Assembly: GCA_025642065.1 (NCBI GenBank)
Contig: JAODUP010000044.1
Location: 186,001 to 250,000, forward strand
Length of the DNA stretch: 64,000 nt
Direction of reading: 5' to 3'
Origin: Paralvinella palmiformis
Taxonomy: Eukaryota; Annelida; Polychaeta; Terebellida; Alvinellidae
A program made the position numbers and the translations under genes. Positions 1-10,800 of the stretch are shown here, piece after piece. Each line of letters starts with the position of its first letter. The first letter of the stretch is position 1. The notes below the pieces were generated by a model that had not been told where the DNA came from, did not search any database, and saw only the letters and a list, made by a program, of their open reading frames with translations.

Positions 1-1937
1 AGTCTGTAATTCGGGTTGGGTTTTGTTTTATTTTCCTATACCTTAATTGATGTCCATTAATTAAATCTTTGGGTATCCCATGCCTGTTTAATTCGTCCGC
101 AAGAGGGCATCTTCGCTGGAACATCCTCATATCCTCTATCAAACCAAAGTCGTACTTGCTACAAGTTTATTAGGAGAGCTCCAAACTGCTTGAAGACAAC
201 ATTCGGCATCAGTCAAAAGTAATTGAGCGGTGTACATACATTTGTATATGTTTCTCTCGTAACTACTTATAAAAACTGGCGTCGTTAAAAAGTGCTGTCA
301 TGGACTGAACCGATTATTTTTCGCACACCTAAATGGCTAAATACGGGGCAGGGCATCGATCTCGACCTTAGAAACTAAATTATGAGGTCCTCAGTCAGAA
401 TTCCACTTGACAAAACCGGCAACTCGCAGAACACTATATGATCTCCAAGCAGGCAGACTATGCGTCATCGGTTAAAATCCGGACACCGTCATTCACATAT
501 TCAACATTGTTCTCCGTACTGCAACAGAATATGGCTTAGAGTGTGTCTACAACCCAAAAACAGCTACGCAGAATGCTGATGTGAGTTTTGTTCGACTCAT
601 GTTTTATCAATTTCATGCGGAAATATGTTTTACAGGTTTTAAATTTTTCAAGCCCTCAAATATATAGGCACTCTAGTAAGATATATATACTTGTACTTAA
701 ATGTTGAAATATCTTTTAACGGTTATAGTTGTCATGAATCTTGTACGAGAACATAAAATAAAACCATAATTTTAAGAGTATCCAGAAAGTGGGAATAGTG
801 TCGCTTAAATTAAATTCTCAGAAATCCATATGAACAGTTTAAATCTGGGATGATTTTTTTGGCATCACGCTATCAACAATATATAGTCAATCTATTTATG
901 CATAGATGTTATTTTAATATTATTTTATGTTGATATATCATGTATCTCCTTTGGATATATATTTTTAAACTTAAATAATTTAAAAGCCAACGAGACAAAA
1001 CCGAACTTAGGCAAAAGCCATGCACTGATTCGTCAGAATTGTGGAGAAAACCCCACTTTATTTTTGGGTACTTCTTTAAAATATTTCAAACCTAACGAAA
1101 ATAATAATTTAGATAAAATAAATCATTTCAGATTGTATTTAACTGTAATTATATTTTAATTGCAGTTCAACGGAATGTTCTAAATTGAAATTTGTGTTCT
1201 AGTTATTGCTGCAAAACCCAATAATAATAATGATAATAATAATTTATATAGGTCCTTATTCAACTTGAATTGCTCTAAGGCGCTTAATTACATCTAAAAC
1301 ATAATTAAAACATGTTCTAAGCTCATTAAGGACATCATGTAAGGATGTGATCTTCTATTATAATTCGATTATTCTAATTTCTCAGATATAATTGCTCCAA
1401 TATAGGACTGTGGATTTCCCGAAAGTCGCCACTCGACCACAAATGTTCCAGATGTGGCCACAGTCCAGGTTAAACAAAACGCTCACTCGATCACTGATTA
1501 AGTGCTGAGAACCAAAAACTAATTCCGTACAAAGTCAATGTACAAGGTCAACGAAAAAAATAGTGACAGGGAAGTTATAGAGTCTGGATGACATCTGATA
1601 TAAGTACTGTCTATAGTTTCATTTACAGGCACAATTTTTTTAAATTATTCTCAAAGTTCTCAAAGCTTAATACAAAGTTGATAACATATCGACAGCGTGG
1701 AGATAATTACTAGCCCACAGGGGGCAATTTAAAGCTGATATACATTAAGACTAGTAGACTAATATAGGGCTATACACGAGGGCTACATTTGTAGTATTTC
1801 ATGATTCTCGTTCCGGAGATGAATTTTATTGCGACTTTATGGTGCCAATTAATTAATCGGCTATGCTTTTTAATAGTCAACATTGTACAACCTATAACAC
1901 ATTCTAAAATGTTATATAGTCATTGTCTAATTATCTC
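1..1937. other. Intergenic DNA without a recognisable gene
   Basis: I see no open frame with family resemblance and no splice-bounded exon in this stretch. It is AT-rich. The only structure is a short degenerate repeat tail around 1220-1330, listed separately. Confidence 0.6.
1220..1330 (-). repeat. Degenerate LINE 3'-tail-like repeat
   Basis: An AAT-rich run is followed by a TTTATATAGG core and a CTAAGGCGCTT core. Read on the minus strand this resembles the GGCGC...ATATA(ATT)n end seen at 2047-2213 and 10138-10726. A 21-base stretch near 1305-1328 (AAAACATGTTCTAAGCTCAT core) recurs near 7380-7400, which supports a dispersed repeat. Assignment to a LINE tail is inference. Confidence 0.4.
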
Positions 1938-2178
1938 ATGATCATTGATGTTTTACGGCCACTTTTGTGCACATGGTAGGCTAAATGGGCCGAGCGACCT
2001 CTAAAGGTAATGAAGCGAAGTCAAAGATGAAACACCCTTCAGATAAATAATTAGTATCTTTTAAATCATTACAGGTTTTTTTACAGACATATTATTTAGG
2101 GTATTATTATTATATTACATATTATTTGTACAGCGCCTTTGAATGGCTCCTGCTAGTAATGGCGCTTTATTAAATATA

Positions 2179-2216
<38 letters not shown>

Positions 2217-2250
2217 GTCCACACCGAGATTCAAACTCAGGTGGCGCCCT
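1938..2250 (-). mobile_element. tRNA-derived SINE copy, split by an insertion and lacking its A box
   Basis: 1938-2046 reads, on the minus strand, as the 3' half of the SINE family described at 9256-9445 (GGTCGCTCGGCCCATTTAGC core and a GGCCGTAAAACATCAAT tail). The tRNA-like part resumes at 2214-2250 with the B-box region (GAGTTTGAATCTC on the minus strand) and the GGCGCC head. The 167 bp between are a LINE 3' tail ending in (ATT)n. About 40 bp holding the A box are missing at 2244-2246, so this copy could not be transcribed from an internal promoter. Confidence 0.75.
2047..2213 (+). mobile_element. LINE 3' end (L2/CR1-like tail) inserted in a SINE
   Basis: The segment runs AGATAAATAA..., then GGGTATTATTATTATATTAC, then TTTGAATGGCTCCTGCTAGT, then GGCGCTTTATTAAATATAC, and ends in (ATT)n at 2181-2213. 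It is the same sequence, in reverse orientation, as the last part of 10138-10726, where it follows a recognisable reverse-transcriptase C-terminus. It is therefore a heavily 5'-truncated LINE insertion. Confidence 0.7.
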
Positions 2251-2650
2251 AATTATCTCATATAATGATTTATATAGTATTACTTTATACGTTCATGTGT
2301 ACTTCTGATATAACTATATATGTTGTTGCTGACGTATATAAATCACAAGAATAAATTCGAGACTGATGAGTCATGCAGATGCACGTACACTAAAAACGGC
2401 AGATCCGGTAGTTCGCTGCAGACCAGTCACAGCTCCGGTTAACTAATATCCAAATCGAGCACGGGACAATCTGGATATGAAATCTGCCAGTTTAAATGTG
2501 CGTTAATTACTTAATTGTAGCGCAATTTCCACAATCGGTTGTACTCTCTTAATTGCCGTCTACCAATGAATGTCGTATTAGATACGTTAATACATGAAAC
2601 TATGAAAGACGCCATCTGAACAATATGCGTTATCAGTGGCTCTCGTTGAA

Positions 2651-2899
2651 CTCCTCCTCCTCCTTTCTACTACTACTACTACCACTACTACTTTTACTAC
2701 TACTACTACTACCACCACTACTACTACTACCACTACTACTACTACTACCACTACTACTACTACTACCTACCACTACTACTACTACTATTACTACTACTAC
2801 TACTACATTCTACTACTTTTCTACTACTACTACTACTACTACTACCACTACTACTACTACCACTACTACTACTACTACTATTACTACTACACTACTACT

Positions 2900-2938
<39 letters not shown>
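2651..2938. repeat. Trinucleotide microsatellite (CTC)n-(TAC)n, interrupted
   Basis: Five CTC units are followed by about 270 bp of TAC units with scattered CAC/TTT interruptions. Both long open frames here (poly-Leu/Pro and poly-Thr/Tyr) are artefacts of the repeat and are not called as genes. Confidence 0.95.
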
Positions 2939-3087
2939 GACCCACTGTTAGGTTTACCAGATGACTGCCCGTTCATAGCACTTTCACTACTCCATTAAAA
3001 TTGTGAGAAAAATAAATTAGTTGAGATATGTTGTGAGTAGTTTACTTTGTAAGAGTTTGTGTTAATTACAGTAATCAGAGTTTACAA

Positions 3088-3175
3088 TAACTTCGCTTCA
3101 TTACCTTTGGAAGTCGCTCGGCCCATTTAGCCCACCATGTACACAAAGGTGGCCGTAAAACACCAATCTTCATCA
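3088..3175 (+). mobile_element. SINE 3' fragment
   Basis: ACTTCGCTTCATTACC, GTCGCTCGGCCCATTTAGCC and GGCCGTAAAACACCAATC match the 3' half of the SINE family, ending in (ATC)n. The tRNA-like head is absent. The tail abuts the start of the LINE fragment at 3176 with no gap. Confidence 0.75.
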
Positions 3176-3825
3176 TCATCTGACGTGGCGCTGCTGCTTC
3201 TACCATATTCGTGACCTTCGCCGTATTCGTCCCTATATTTATCTTTCAGTCGCCAAAATACATTGCTACAGCACTAATTACCAGTAGGCTTGATTACTGC
3301 AACTCTCTTCTTCATAACATCCCATCTTAGGATATTCTTCAGTGTGTTCAGAACTGTTTAGTCTCCTCGGTTTTTTCCATTCTGTCCTACTATTGCCTAT
3401 CAAATTCTTTCTTCTGGAGAACCTTCATATCCATTTTCCAGGCTTTCTTTAGCACCCAAGCCCAGAAAGCTCCGTTCATCTGGTTTTCACTTGTTGTCTG
3501 TTCCCAGGGTTAAAATTCATGCTGGGACTCGTGCTTTTTCAGTTGCTGTCCCTACTCTTTGGAATCAACTCCCTGAATATGTTAAGTCATCAAATAGCAT
3601 AGTTTCTTTCCATCACTATTTGAAAACTCACCTTTTCAGATTTGCTCATCCTGCCTTAGTTTCCACTTCATCTGATCATTTTTGACAAACTTTGCATTGT
3701 ACCTGGACTATGAGTTTGCCAACCCCTGTACTAGGTGCGCCACTGAGCTCGATTCTTTTTGAGGATATTGGCACAATAGAATATTTGTAATTAATATTAT
3801 TATTATTAGTAGTAGTAGTTTGTCC
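3176..3825 (+). pseudogene. 5'-truncated CR1/L2-like LINE: reverse-transcriptase C-terminus and 3' tail
   Basis: Conceptual translation across several frameshifts gives CR..CFYHIRDLRRIR, LITSRLDYCNSLL, and then an open 64-residue stretch (3491-3685) with AGTRAFSVAVPTLWNQLPE. This is the conserved end of CR1/L2-type non-LTR polymerases, after the palm domain. The 3'UTR ends in GCGCC...GGATATTGGCACAAT...(ATT)n, as usual for this group. It is about 85% alike by eye to the corresponding part of 9630-10135. It is dead: no catalytic domain is left. Confidence 0.8.
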
Positions 3826-4446
3826 AGACGTATTCATTCATTTCACATATAGTCAAGACCGGATAATGAGATTATGGGGGGGGGGGCCTTCTCTCAAATA
3901 AAGGTCTTCAAACAACTTATCTCATATCAAATACTTCAAACAGGGACCCTTTATCTCAAATAATGACCCTCAAACAGGGGCCACTTTTTAAAAAAAATTG
4001 TCTTTTTCAGACTTTTAAGATTGAAATTTTATTTTAACTTAAATTAATTATTCAGCAATGCAAAATATTAAAATATTTAACATTGCAAATTGAGACAATA
4101 ATATATAATTATTTCATGCTCACAAATTTATGCTCCATTTATGTGTACATTTTATGTGCTAACATTACACAAACAGATTACTTCTGTAATCTTCTTTCAC
4201 ACTTCCTGACAACTGAGGTGTCATGACAATATTCTCTGGAGTTGACATTTCATAAGCTGATTACTCCTTGATACAATTCCAATTCTACATATTGGAACAA
4301 CAAGTTATTTTATTTATTTTGCAATCATAAAAATTGTATGTGTTATCTTAATCTAATATGATAACAGCCCAATGGCGATAAGAGGCTGGGATTTTGTCCA
4401 CTGCGATTTTGTCATCGAACCACTAATGAAGATACCTCAGACTTTC
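3826..4446. other. Intergenic DNA without a gene
   Basis: Holds an 11-base G run near 3877-3887 and two short GACCCTCAAACAGGG-like repeats (3948-3980). No coding signal is seen. Confidence 0.55.

Positions 4447-4494
<48 letters not shown>
4447..4494. repeat. (AAT)n microsatellite
   Basis: About 16 uninterrupted AAT units. Confidence 0.95.
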
Positions 4495-4495
<1 letters not shown>

Positions 4496-4611
4496 GCAGA
4501 AATGACAGTTTTTACGTGGCTGAATTCTTCAGATGAGGAAGACACATATGGTCAATAATTTACTGCTCTACCACGAGGACATATTTTACCTGTCACAATT
4601 CCGAATCCACT

Positions 4612-5329
4612 CACCCAGTCCAACATTTATCCTAAACCAATAGTATCGATCCCTAAGTGTATCAAGGTCTCTGTGACTACCAAGAAGCTTATATCGTTGT
4701 GCGCGTCTCGCAAAGCCGCACTGTGAAATTGCTTTGGCAGGACTAACTGATAGTTGTCTTTTCTAGCTTTACAGATATGTCTGTAGTGGACAACACGAGA
4801 GATGACTAGCTTGCCAAATTCCTTATAACATATTTTTAGCATCCTTATTGGAACAGACTTTGCATCAGGTTTCCCGTTGTTGATTTCAGACTTAAATAAA
4901 TAAATAAGTACTTTGGTCGACATGCAGATGCTCGCAACATATCTACTGCCACGATGCTGAAACAAGACTTTGATAGTCCCTTCTGATAGTTCATCATAAC
5001 AATCAGCATCTGGGTGACGTTTCCTCGATGGAATCCGCAATAGTCCATCAGCATCGGCATTAAACCTCCTGCTACGATAATGGATTTTGAAATTGAAGTT
5101 ACCTAATGCTGCTATCTATCTGTGGCCAGTGACATCACGTTTATCACTGGTTAAAACGTATGTCAGGGGATTATTGCTTGTGTAGACAATACATTCATGT
5201 TATCGTGAAACATTTTCTTTGTAATAACCCATTTTAGAGCCAACCAATCCAGGCTATGATCTCGGTAGTTACGTTTTGCCTTCCTTAATATACGGGAGGC
5301 ATATGATTTTACTCGCTCTCGCCCATCGA
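4612..5329 (-). pseudogene. Ty3/gypsy pol relic: end of RNase H and start of integrase
   Basis: On the minus strand, reading from 5329 down, the translation starts DGRERVKSYASRILRKAKRN (RNase H). It continues with ALKW, NFKIHYR-like remnants and NADADGLLRIPS (the RNase H/integrase linker), and then the 137-residue open frame 4627-5040 with DNYQLVLPKQFHSAALRDAH, the H2C2 zinc-binding start of integrase. Several stops and frameshifts break it, and the integrase core is missing. The matching upstream pol piece lies at 6985-7125; the hAT relic separates the two. No LTRs were identified. Confidence 0.8.
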
Positions 5330-6910
5330 CAGGGGTGGATCCAGGATTTTGTGGTTAGGGGAGTCTAAACAAGGGCCAAGCCATTGTGCAAGGCACAACG
5401 TGCCGAGGAAGGGGTGGATGAGAGAGAAAATGGAAATCAGGTAATGTTTAGATGTCTTCTGAAGCACTACAAGATCCGAATTTTAAAAGTGTATACTGTG
5501 TATAAATACTGGCAAAAGTAGACTTTCATGTGAAGAAAGACCCATGGTATGAGACTTGGTTATTGGTTCAGTGTATATACAGATTGTTAGGATTATTGAG
5601 GGTTACTCAATTTGTTACTAGAAACATGAGTGTTCCCAGTCATGTGACATATTATGTATTATGTCACTAAATATTTAATAAGTAGACTGACCATTTATTT
5701 CAAAGTGCATACTTATGAGAAAGAAACAATTCTGTTTAAAATATTTATTACTTCATGTATTTAAATATCGATCAGTTAGTCCAAAAAGCTGGCCTTGAGC
5801 AAACGTCTAGGGAGTTCGTTAATGAACCTATCTGCAATTTGTTTTGAATCGATGCGTTTACTGTAATGTATTTTCATTGTTGTTAATGCAGATAACCTTA
5901 TGTCAGCCATCTAGCTCCTCAAATGGCTTATGATTAGCCTCAACACAGAGAAACTACGCTCTGCTTCCGCAGATGTGGTAAGCAGCATACATCCTAATAC
6001 CAGTAAAATTCTAATGTTCGGAAAGATATCTGAATCTGCAGATACTACGAATTTCGTCGAAGTATCAGGCAAATCGTCCCTGTCAGACTGCCTGGACCAC
6101 ATATTGAACCATCTGGAAATTTCGTTATCTAATTACTTCGCAGTTGGCAGGTCGTCATTATATGATTCCAATTGCTCTGGGAGAGGCATCCCTAATTTGA
6201 CCATTAAAGATGGTATTAGACTCAGCAAAGTACTCACTGGCAGAGAAACGGTTCTGCAACGATTGCAGTAATATATCAATAAAAGGAATGCCAATTGATC
6301 TCTTGTAATAAAGAAGAGGTGTGTTGGCAGGTACATTAGACTTATTACACTGAACCCTTGGAACCCTTGGCATTTCCTCTTCAGTACCTATATATGAAGT
6401 CAGATGCTTTGCTTAGTCGTACAATCTCTGGACTTCTACAGCAATGTCATCCCTCGAACACTGAATCTCTGATTTCATATTGTTAATCATTGTGTATGTA
6501 TAAAAGACGTCAATATTTCTTCTTTGTAGTCTAGCTGACAAACCTTTCAAATAATCCAAACTATTCTTCAATATTGTGAAACCAACAATAACTCATAAAC
6601 TCTGCAGACTACTTTTCAAACCATGAGTCGTAGTCTTGGTGTCGCTATCCCAATTCCAACGACTTTCATTAACCTCCGGGGAAACATGTGGATTAACCAT
6701 AGCATCAAGGCAAGTGACCCCGTGTTCATAAAGCTCACAAAACTTTCCAAACAATAATGTCTTCCAAGTTCCAACACAGCATGTCTTGCAAAAATATTTA
6801 AGTTTCGCGTGGTGAGTATTGGGACAATATTGTTTGAGTGCAAGCTCCAGGAATATTTGCCTCTTGGGAGAATTGTCAAAGTTATCATTTAACAGACCAA
6901 TCATAATTGT
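5330..6910 (-). mobile_element. Decayed hAT DNA transposon inserted in the gypsy relic
   Basis: The right edge is a hAT-type terminus, CAGGGGTGGATCCAGG at 5330. The minus strand then carries transposase remnants. 6593-6904 has KLKYFCKTCC, where the family has a C.TRW motif, followed by ...F.ELYE. 6158-6373 has RVPRVQCNKSNVPANTP and YYKRSIGIPFIDILLQSLQN. 5911-6102 has SDIFPNIRILL and AEAERSFSVLR, the C-terminal dimerisation segment, and the frame ends at a stop at 5776. The pattern fits the TTF/DUF4371, ZMYM6-like hAT branch. Frameshifts separate the blocks, so it is not functional. The left terminus was not found. Confidence 0.85.
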
Positions 6911-6984
6911 AATTCATTTTATACTAAGCAGATTAATATAAAATGAAGTATAACTGTGATTTGTTTGTTAATAACAAGTAAACA

Positions 6985-7125
6985 ATACTCAGTGTGGTTA
7001 TTTAAAAATGACAAATTCGCAGTACTCCTACTTGTTATTATGTTAAAATCAGAATATGTTAATACTGGTGGTGAGGTAAGACAGTCCTTCAACATTTCGA
7101 ACATTGGTTGTTGTGCATCAGCTAC
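6985..7125 (-). pseudogene. Ty3/gypsy pol relic: segment just before RNase H
   Basis: Minus-strand MFEMLKDCLTSPPVLTYSDF is the conserved segment linking reverse transcriptase to RNase H in gypsy pol. The expected next residues continue at 5329 (DGRERVKSYAS), on the other side of the hAT relic. This indicates one element split by insertion. Confidence 0.75.
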
Positions 7126-7859
7126 CGCCTTGGCGTTGATTTTGACTTACCACCTTTTTCTCTTCAGACATGTGGAATTGTTGTCAAATCTTGGATTTTA
7201 GAGCCCGAAAAACCAAGAAACATCCTACGAGTCAACATGAATAACGAAGATTTAACTGTGTCATTCATCTTGACAGAAGGATGAAAAGTTACCTTCTTCT
7301 ATTAACAGTGGGTGCCATAACTGTTTCTAACTAGAGACCACAGTTGGTAACCGATGATTTCGCCTGGATCGGTCTATTAAAACATGTTCTAAGCTCATAT
7401 AGCACAAACCCATTTTATACATAAATACCCTGGTTTATATTATAAATAGGCTAATTTAAATAAGGGAAATTTAAGAACCTTACAAATTATTTCTTTGTAC
7501 TTACTGTAACTTTGTTATGATTTGGCTACTTATTTCACAGCCTTGGACTCGAGTTGGAGTTAATGCTCCGAAATTCTCGCGGACATTTTTTGGTGGGGAT
7601 TTTGGGTACCGTCCACCCAGTACTTTAAATGTGTGAAATAAGATCTCGTACAGTTATCTGAAACATATGGGAAGTATGAATCCAGGACATATTTTCACTA
7701 CACACAGAAATGTACCTCTACGTTCCCTATATTGATGTCAAACTCGCCCTAAATAAAAACTATATCAGATTATTATTTGTCTAATCCCATCTGGGAAACT
7801 GTTTCTAACTCTAATAGTTCCAGCAGCTTTCTTACCTCCTCACAGTTTTATACATATAA
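7126..7859. other. Intergenic DNA without a gene
   Basis: Nothing with coding character is seen. A 20-base stretch near 7378-7398 repeats one near 1305-1328. Confidence 0.5.
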
Positions 7860-9255
7860 CTAAATTGCGTAATATTGTTCTTACTCTTTTTATACTACTA
7901 GCAGGTGACATCCATATGAATCCATCCCCTCCTATCCTGCAAAATATCCGCTTGGCTACCAGCAACGTTAGATCCGTCCATAATAAATCAGCTGGTATCA
8001 CAGACTTGGTAATATCTAAGAAATTGGATATCCTCGCCCTTATTGAGATTTCGCTTATCCCTCATGACACAACCTCTTATATTTCTGATATCTGTCCCCT
8101 GACTATTCCATTTACCACCAACCATGTCACTCTGGGTGTGGAGGTGGTGTTGGCTTTCTGGTATCCAATAAGTTTAAAAGGAAAGTCCCATTCTGTTCAG
8201 ATCTATTCTAGTTTCGAGGCTGTCTGCATTGAACTTTCAAACAGTTCATTTACTGGTAACTTCCTATGTCTTAAGCATAACCCAGTGTAATATTCTGTAT
8301 TGGTATACTCACGAGATTGACATTCTTGCATTTAATGATGACATAGTAAAATCTGAACTTATCACCAACCCTAAAGATGACTTATCACAATTGTGTGAAC
8401 AATATCATACTACGCTTAAAACTTCACTTGACAAACACGCACCTGCCAAATCAAAATCCATAAAAATTAAACCATCTGCACCGTGGATGTCCCCTGGAAT
8501 TATCAATGCCAAAGTACGTCGCCGATATTTAGAACGCATATGGAGGAAATCACGCACACAACAGGTCTAGATATACTAAACAGTGCCATTTATGCAATAG
8601 ACTCACGAATAAAGCTAAATCTGACTTTTATAGGAACATGATCTCCAACAGCCCTGACAATCCTCGTCAACTCTAGAACTGTATAAATAGGATTCTCAAT
8701 AGAAAGGGTTCTGTTTCTCTGCCCGTTCATGATTCAATTAATTCACTCTGCAATTCTTTTTCCAAACATTTCAAGGATAAGATCACCCAAATGCACATTT
8801 CTTTCCCAACTTGTGTTTCTAGTTGTAATATTCATTTTCCTGTTGTACAGCACCCTTGCACGGTGTTTAAACTAGCTTCACTTACTGAAGTTTCTAAACT
8901 AATTTTATCATCCCCTTATAAGTCCTGTGAATTTGATCTTATCCCTACATTTCTGCTAAAATATTGTCTTCAGACACTAATTGTTACCAATTACTAAGAT
9001 AATAAATTTATCACTCAATTCCTGAGTGTTCCGTTCTCATTTTAAACATGCCCGCGTAAACCTCTTTTTAAGAAACCATCTTTACCAGCCAATAACCTAA
9101 ACAGCTATAGACCTATTTCTAATCTATCATATAAAGTATTAGAAAAAGCCGTGTCCTGTTGTTTGAACAGCCACAATTTAGACCATCATTTATATGAAGC
9201 TGACACCCAAGTATACATATATTTATCTACAGCTTATACTGATTTTTCCCTTAAG

Positions 9256-9445
9256 ATTATGATGATTGATGTTTTACGGCCACTTTTGTGCACAAGGTAG
9301 GCTAAATGGGCCGAGCGACCTCCAACGGTAATGAGGCGAAGTCAAAGACGAAACAACCTTCAGATATGCCCACGCCGAGATTTGAACACGGGTGGTAGTG
9401 ATCTGTACTCCAACACGCTACCGCTAGACCACGGAGGCGCCCCTC
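9256..9445 (-). mobile_element. Full-length tRNA-derived SINE, 190 bp, with perfect 11-bp target-site duplication
   Basis: On the minus strand it starts GGGGCGCCTCCG, has an A-box-like TGGTCTAGCGGTAGCG (about 9416-9432) and a B-box GTTCAAATC (9379-9387). A non-tRNA body follows with GGTCGCTCGGCCCATTTAGC, and the end is GGCCGTAAAACATCAATCAT plus a short ATC tail. TTTCCCTTAAG occurs at both borders (9245-9255 and 9446-9456), so the ends are exact. It sits inside the CR1-like LINE relic. Other copies in this window: 1938-2250, 3088-3175, 13553-13737, 14874-15057, 17100-17275. Confidence 0.92.
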
Positions 9446-10136
9446 TTTCCCTTAAGCAACTTCGTAACTATCTCAATTATATCACTGGCTGGATGACAAA
9501 CAATAAACTTAGGCTCAATGCCAACAAAACAGATTTCATCATTATAAGTACATCCAGACAATGCAGCAAACTTAATTACTGGTTTCTTCCCTACGCCCAT
9601 CCTTAGTCATAGCATTACACCATCAGACATTGAACGTTACATTTGATAGCGATTTTAATTTCAGAAAACATATTTCCCTGACATGTCGCTCCTGCTTCTA
9701 TAATATTCGTGACCTTCGCCGTATTCGTCGGTATATTTCTCTTTCAGTCGCCAAAACCATTGTTACACCACTCATTACAAGTAGGGTCGATTACTGCAAC
9801 TCTCTTCTTTATAACATTGCATCTGAGGATATTCTAAAACTTCAGTGTGTGCTTTGCTAGGGTTGTCACACGGTCTCCTCGCTTTTCCCATTCTGTCCCA
9901 CTTTTCACTGGCTCCCTGTTAAATCTCCATTCATTATCAAACTCTGCACTATTGCCTATCAAACTCTTTCTTCTGGAGAAGTTTCATATCTATTTTCAAT
10001 GCTTTCTTTCTCACTCAAGCCCATAGAGTTCCGTTCATTTGGTTTTCACTTGTTGTTTTTTCCCAGGGTTAAAACTCATGCTGGGACTCGTGCTTTTTCA
10101 GTTGCTGTTCTACTCCCTGAACATGTTATGTCATAA

Positions 10137-10137
<1 letters not shown>

Positions 10138-10221
<84 letters not shown>

Positions 10222-10726
10222 TATATTTAATAAAACACCCTTACTAGCAGGAGCCATTCAAAGGCACTGTACAAATAATGTGTAATATAATAATACCCCT
10301 AATAATATGTCGATAAAAACCCTATAAGAGATTTATAACACAATTCTTATTTATCTGTGAAAGTGACTTTGAACAGGTGTGTTTTAGAACAGATTTTACA
10401 TTTTGAAGAGACGACAAATTTCTAATATCTGCCGCAACCTATTCCACAAAGTGGGGGCTGCAACACTAAATGCACAATCACCATATGACTTGAGCCTGAC
10501 ACTGGCACCTGCAATAGTATTTGACTAGATGATCTGAGTTTTCGGGATGAATTTCTAATGGACACCAATTCATACAGGTGTTCTGGTGCTATATCATTAA
10601 TAGAATAGTGCTTTTCGTGTCAAGAATACTTTTAAAAAGTGGATGCTCTTAAGATGGTAGTAGGCAGCTCGGCATACTAATGTGACATGTTCATACATAT
10701 TAATACATTGGTCAAAAATAACCCCA
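10138..10726 (-). mobile_element. 3' end of a second CR1/L2-like LINE, inserted in the first
   Basis: Read on the minus strand from 10726, translation gives APEHLYELVSIRNSSRKLRS, then RLKSYGDCAFSVAAPTLWNR (RT C-terminus), then a frameshifted THLFKVTF-like end. A 3'UTR follows with TTTGAATGGCTCCTGCTAGT and TTTATTAAATATAC, and then an 83-bp (ATT)n tail (10138-10220). It interrupts the C-terminal block of the host LINE: compare the uninterrupted copy near 3590-3605. The AGATAAATAA...(ATT)n part recurs at 2047-2213. Confidence 0.82.
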
Positions 10727-10800
10727 AGCATAGTTTCTTTCCATCACCATTTGAATACTCACCATTTCAGACTCACTTATCCTTCCTAAGTGCTCTAACT

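Larger units (their letters stand above)
7860..10800 (+). pseudogene. CR1-like LINE relic (endonuclease, partial RT), carrying two later insertions
   Basis: Order of remnants: LLAGDIHMNPSPP followed by ATSNVRSVHNKS at the start of the endonuclease (7865-8290); the EN/RT linker with APWMSPGIINAKVRRRYLER (8300-8570); KSCEFDLIPTFLLKYCL (8900s); NLNSYRPISNLSYKVLEK, the first RT block (9085-9150); then directly ADTQVY (about 9200), so most of the palm domain is deleted. After a SINE (9256-9445) come WMTNNKLRLNANKTDF, DLRRIRRYISLSVAKT and SRVDYCNSLLYN. The C-terminal block stops at 10135 at a second LINE insertion and resumes at 10727 (SIVSFHHHL). Multiple stops are present; it is inactive. Confidence 0.85.

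Noticed and set aside
2625..2998. Two overlapping plus-strand open frames (poly-Leu/Pro and poly-Thr/Tyr)
   Set aside because: They are translations of the triplet microsatellite in two frames; no splice or start context supports a gene.
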